Shown here: positions 6,449 through 8,563 of the stretch, piece by piece
Numbering within the stretch: position 1 is the first letter of the stretch
Layout of the letters: every line of letters starts with the position of its first letter
From: an uncultured Halioglobus sp.
GTDB taxonomy: Bacteria; Pseudomonadota; Gammaproteobacteria; Pseudomonadales; Halieaceae
Length of the DNA stretch: 8,563 bases
Direction: 5' to 3'
NCBI GenBank assembly: GCA_905480565.1
Contig: CAJQQW010000342.1
Coordinates: 1 to 8,563, forward strand
The notes under the pieces: generated by a model
The model's input: the letters and a program-made list of their open reading frames with translations, nothing else
Told to the model about the DNA's origin: nothing
Databases searched by the model: none
Made by a program: the position numbers and the translations under genes

Positions 6449-8485
6449 ATGAAGGCCTTTATCTCCGGAGCGCTGCTATTTTTGCTGTCTATCGCAAATG
6501 TGTCAGCCCAAATCGAGGTCGATCGGGTAGTTCAGCAAAACGAGGTATCTGCAAAAAACTATCTGGTGGGCCGCGGCGCAGCAGATGTGACAGGCCCGGT
6601 CGTAGGAATGCCTCTATGGGGCTTTGGACGACCTGACCAGATTGGAGAAGGCCTGCATACGCGTCTCGCCTCCAGAGCTTTCATTGTCGGCGAGTTAAAT
6701 AAACCTGCGAAGCGTCTGGTGTTTGTCAGTGTCGATCTTGGCAGCATTGATCACCATATCGTGTTGGCAGTTGCTGAAATTCTGCAGGGACGCTACGGGA
6801 ATCTCTATGGCCTGCACAATGTCATTATTAGTGCCACCCACACCCATGCCGGACCCACTGGTTACTGGCACTCACGCACAGACACCGGCCTCGATGGCGG
6901 TTTTTATCCTGAGCATTACGACGCAATAGTCGAGGGCATAGCCGATTCCATTATCAGCGCCCACGAGGATCTTGAACCCGGCAATGTATTCATTAACACA
7001 GGACGCGTTGAGAACGGAGGAGCAAACCGCTCAGCGGTCGCTTATCTTGCAAACCCCGCCGAAGAGCGTGCGCGCTACACCGACGATACGAATACAACCA
7101 TGACGCTACTTAAGTTCACAGACGGGACGGGCGACATTGGTCTTATCAATTGGTATGCCCTGCATCCGACAGCAATGAACTATTACAACCGATTTGTTTC
7201 CGGCGATCACAAGGGGTATGCCTCGCTTGCGGCGGAACGAGCCCATGACACGCCCTTCCCTGTCGATAATGAGTTCGTGGCGGCTTTCGCTCAATCAGAC
7301 CCCGGCGATGTAACGCCGAATATCAATCTCGATAATACGGGTCCGGGTGACACAGACCTGGAGACAACAAAGATCATGGGCGAGCGACAGGTCGTCAGCG
7401 CACACGTATTGTTTGACTCTGCGAGAGAGAAACTGAGCGGCCCAATTGATTCACGACAAATGTACATTAATTTGAAGAATTACGAGGTGGACGGCCGTTT
7501 TACCGGGAGTGGCGTTCAGCACACCTGCCCGTCTGCCTATGGCTATTCCTTCGCGGGCGGGTCCACCGAGGACGGAGGCGGCCACTTTCTTTTCAAAGAA
7601 GGTATGACCGAGCAGAGTGCCTGGCGGGACTGGCTGATTCGACTGGTAACGGGCGCTCCTGCCTGGACAGAGGAGGTTCGTCTGTGCCAGGCACCGAAGG
7701 CGATACTCTTCGAGACAGGGAGTCAAACCCCGCCATTACAATCGCAAGTACATTCGGTCACCGTGGCACGTATTGGTCAGTTCGTCATACTGGCTATGCC
7801 CGGTGAAGTAACTACTATGGCTGGGCGACGCTTACGCGACACTGTAATGCATGAGCTAAGTGGCTCGGCAAAATATGTCGTGCTCGCGGGCTATGCCAAT
7901 GAGTTTGCTGGCTATATTACGACACCAGAAGAATACGACTTGCAGCAATATGAAGCCGCACACAATCTTCATGGCCGCTGGTCACTCCCTGCTTATCAGC
8001 AGGTGGCAAGCCAACTGGCCGCTGCGCTGCAGGCTGACCAAGAAATAGATTCGCAGCAGGCCTACGATGATTGGCGCGGCAGATCAACTGAACTGCCCCT
8101 GCCCTACCGTGAGAATGCCGCCGATCACGGCGAAATGAAAGCCGGGGATGTCGTGTCTCCCGTTCGTACCAACTACAGTCCAACAGACACTGCAACAGTG
8201 GAATTTCTCTCGGCTGACCCGAGCCGACACTTTGCCACGGGAAACAATTTTCTCGAAATACGACGCAAGGAAGGCGACGATTGGCAAACCGTCGCTACCG
8301 ATACGGATTGGTCGACCCGGGTGAGCTGGCGCTTTACGGGCGGCCGCGCAATCGCCATGCTCGAGTGGGCCATCCCTAAGAATATTGCACCCGGCACATA
8401 CCAAATACGCCATTTTGGTGTCGACAAAAACAGCAATAATTTTGTGGGCGCAACCGAGGAGTTTTCGGTGAAACGGACGCGATGA
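6449..8485 (+). CDS. Secreted neutral ceramidase (neutral/alkaline non-lysosomal ceramidase family)
   Basis: The product is 678 aa, near the usual family length. It would hydrolyse the amide bond of ceramides outside the cytoplasm. Residues 1-20 are a Sec signal peptide with likely cleavage after NVSA. Family blocks run in order: GRGAADVTGP (41-50), SATHTHAGPTGYW (128-140), NRSAVAYLANPAEERA (193-208), NWYALHPTAMNY (234-245), SGDHKGYA (251-258), CPSAYGYSFAGG (360-371), MPGEVTTMAGRRLR (450-463) and YITTPEEYDLQQYE (489-502). The C-terminal beta domain starts near 571. Expected zinc ligands are present: His131, His239, Glu453 and Tyr489. The nucleophile hexapeptide, normally GDVSPN (Ser354 in human neutral ceramidase), reads GDVTPN, with Thr289. 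The ATG at 6449 is chosen because it gives a clean signal peptide and a weak GCGGA site at 6436-6440. The in-frame TTG at 6392 would overlap the methyltransferase gene. Confidence 0.93.
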   Translation: MKAFISGALLFLLSIANVSAQIEVDRVVQQNEVSAKNYLVGRGAADVTGPVVGMPLWGFGRPDQIGEGLHTRLASRAFIVGELNKPAKRLVFVSVDLGSIDHHIVLAVAEILQGRYGNLYGLHNVIISATHTHAGPTGYWHSRTDTGLDGGFYPEHYDAIVEGIADSIISAHEDLEPGNVFINTGRVENGGANRSAVAYLANPAEERARYTDDTNTTMTLLKFTDGTGDIGLINWYALHPTAMNYYNRFVSGDHKGYASLAAERAHDTPFPVDNEFVAAFAQSDPGDVTPNINLDNTGPGDTDLETTKIMGERQVVSAHVLFDSAREKLSGPIDSRQMYINLKNYEVDGRFTGSGVQHTCPSAYGYSFAGGSTEDGGGHFLFKEGMTEQSAWRDWLIRLVTGAPAWTEEVRLCQAPKAILFETGSQTPPLQSQVHSVTVARIGQFVILAMPGEVTTMAGRRLRDTVMHELSGSAKYVVLAGYANEFAGYITTPEEYDLQQYEAAHNLHGRWSLPAYQQVASQLAAALQADQEIDSQQAYDDWRGRSTELPLPYRENAADHGEMKAGDVVSPVRTNYSPTDTATVEFLSADPSRHFATGNNFLEIRRKEGDDWQTVATDTDWSTRVSWRFTGGRAIAMLEWAIPKNIAPGTYQIRHFGVDKNSNNFVGATEEFSVKRTR

Positions 8486-8535
8486 AGCCGATTTAAGCAC
8501 AACGACTGATTAGCATTTTAAACATGATAAGGTTA

Positions 8536-8559
8536 GCGCAAGCAACATCATGCTAGCGC
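8536..8559. repeat. Imperfect hairpin downstream of the ceramidase gene
   Basis: GCGC-A-AGCA pairs with TGCT-A-GCGC around a 6-base ACATCA loop: eight pairs with one A-A mismatch. It starts 50 bases after the ceramidase stop. No T run follows before the window ends at 8563, so terminator function cannot be judged. The remaining bases 8486-8535 show no feature. Confidence 0.35.
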
Positions 8560-8563
8560 CTAC

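Noticed and set aside
8524..8556. ATG-led frame near the right edge
   Set aside because: It meets a TAG after ten codons. The next ATG at 8550 has only about four codons before the window ends, too little to judge.
8534..8559. Direct repeat of TAGCGC, 20 bp apart, as paired regulator sites
   Set aside because: Six-base repeats are expected by chance, and the same bases are better explained by the imperfect hairpin at 8536-8559.

Overview
The window (8,563 bp, roughly 53% GC by eye) looks like accessory or catabolic chromosome of a Gram-negative, probably marine, proteobacterium. The main evidence is a lipoprotein with an LSAC lipobox followed by a poly-glycine tether, Sec-exported enzymes and densely packed genes. 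I cannot fix the genus. I see no tRNA, rRNA, CRISPR array, transposase or integrase.

Layout: (1) Bases 1-279, minus strand, hold the first 93 codons of a gene that leaves the window, tentatively a hotdog-fold (MaoC/FAS1-like dehydratase) protein. (2) Bases 280-507 are a divergent intergenic region with a small dyad. (3) Bases 508-2025, plus strand, hold an NmrA-type NAD(P)-binding protein and then a VOC-superfamily metalloprotein. (4) Bases 2026-2309 are a leader region with a sigma70-like promoter candidate and a perfect TTTTGATCAAAA palindrome. (5) Bases 2310-5180 encode a 956-residue exported lipoprotein that combines two heme-c-type motifs, a beta-rich domain, a copper type II (PHM/DBH-like) monooxygenase domain with all expected copper ligands, two cysteine clusters and a His/Met/Asp-rich segment. 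A strong intrinsic terminator follows it. (6) Bases 5233-5403 hold two perfect dyads upstream of a two-gene unit. (7) Bases 5404-8485 hold a class I SAM methyltransferase resembling sterol C-24 methyltransferases and, 40 bp later, a secreted neutral ceramidase. (8) The last 78 bp contain only an imperfect hairpin.

How the genes may work together: the terminator and dyads suggest that the large redox lipoprotein and the methyltransferase-ceramidase pair are separate transcription units. The most unusual gene is the heme/copper lipoprotein. Its architecture suggests that heme domains might feed electrons to a copper hydroxylation site, but the substrate cannot be inferred. The methyltransferase-ceramidase pair hints at handling of eukaryote-type lipids (sphingolipids and possibly sterols). 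The ceramidase has Thr where the family's catalytic Ser is expected (GDVTPN instead of GDVSPN).
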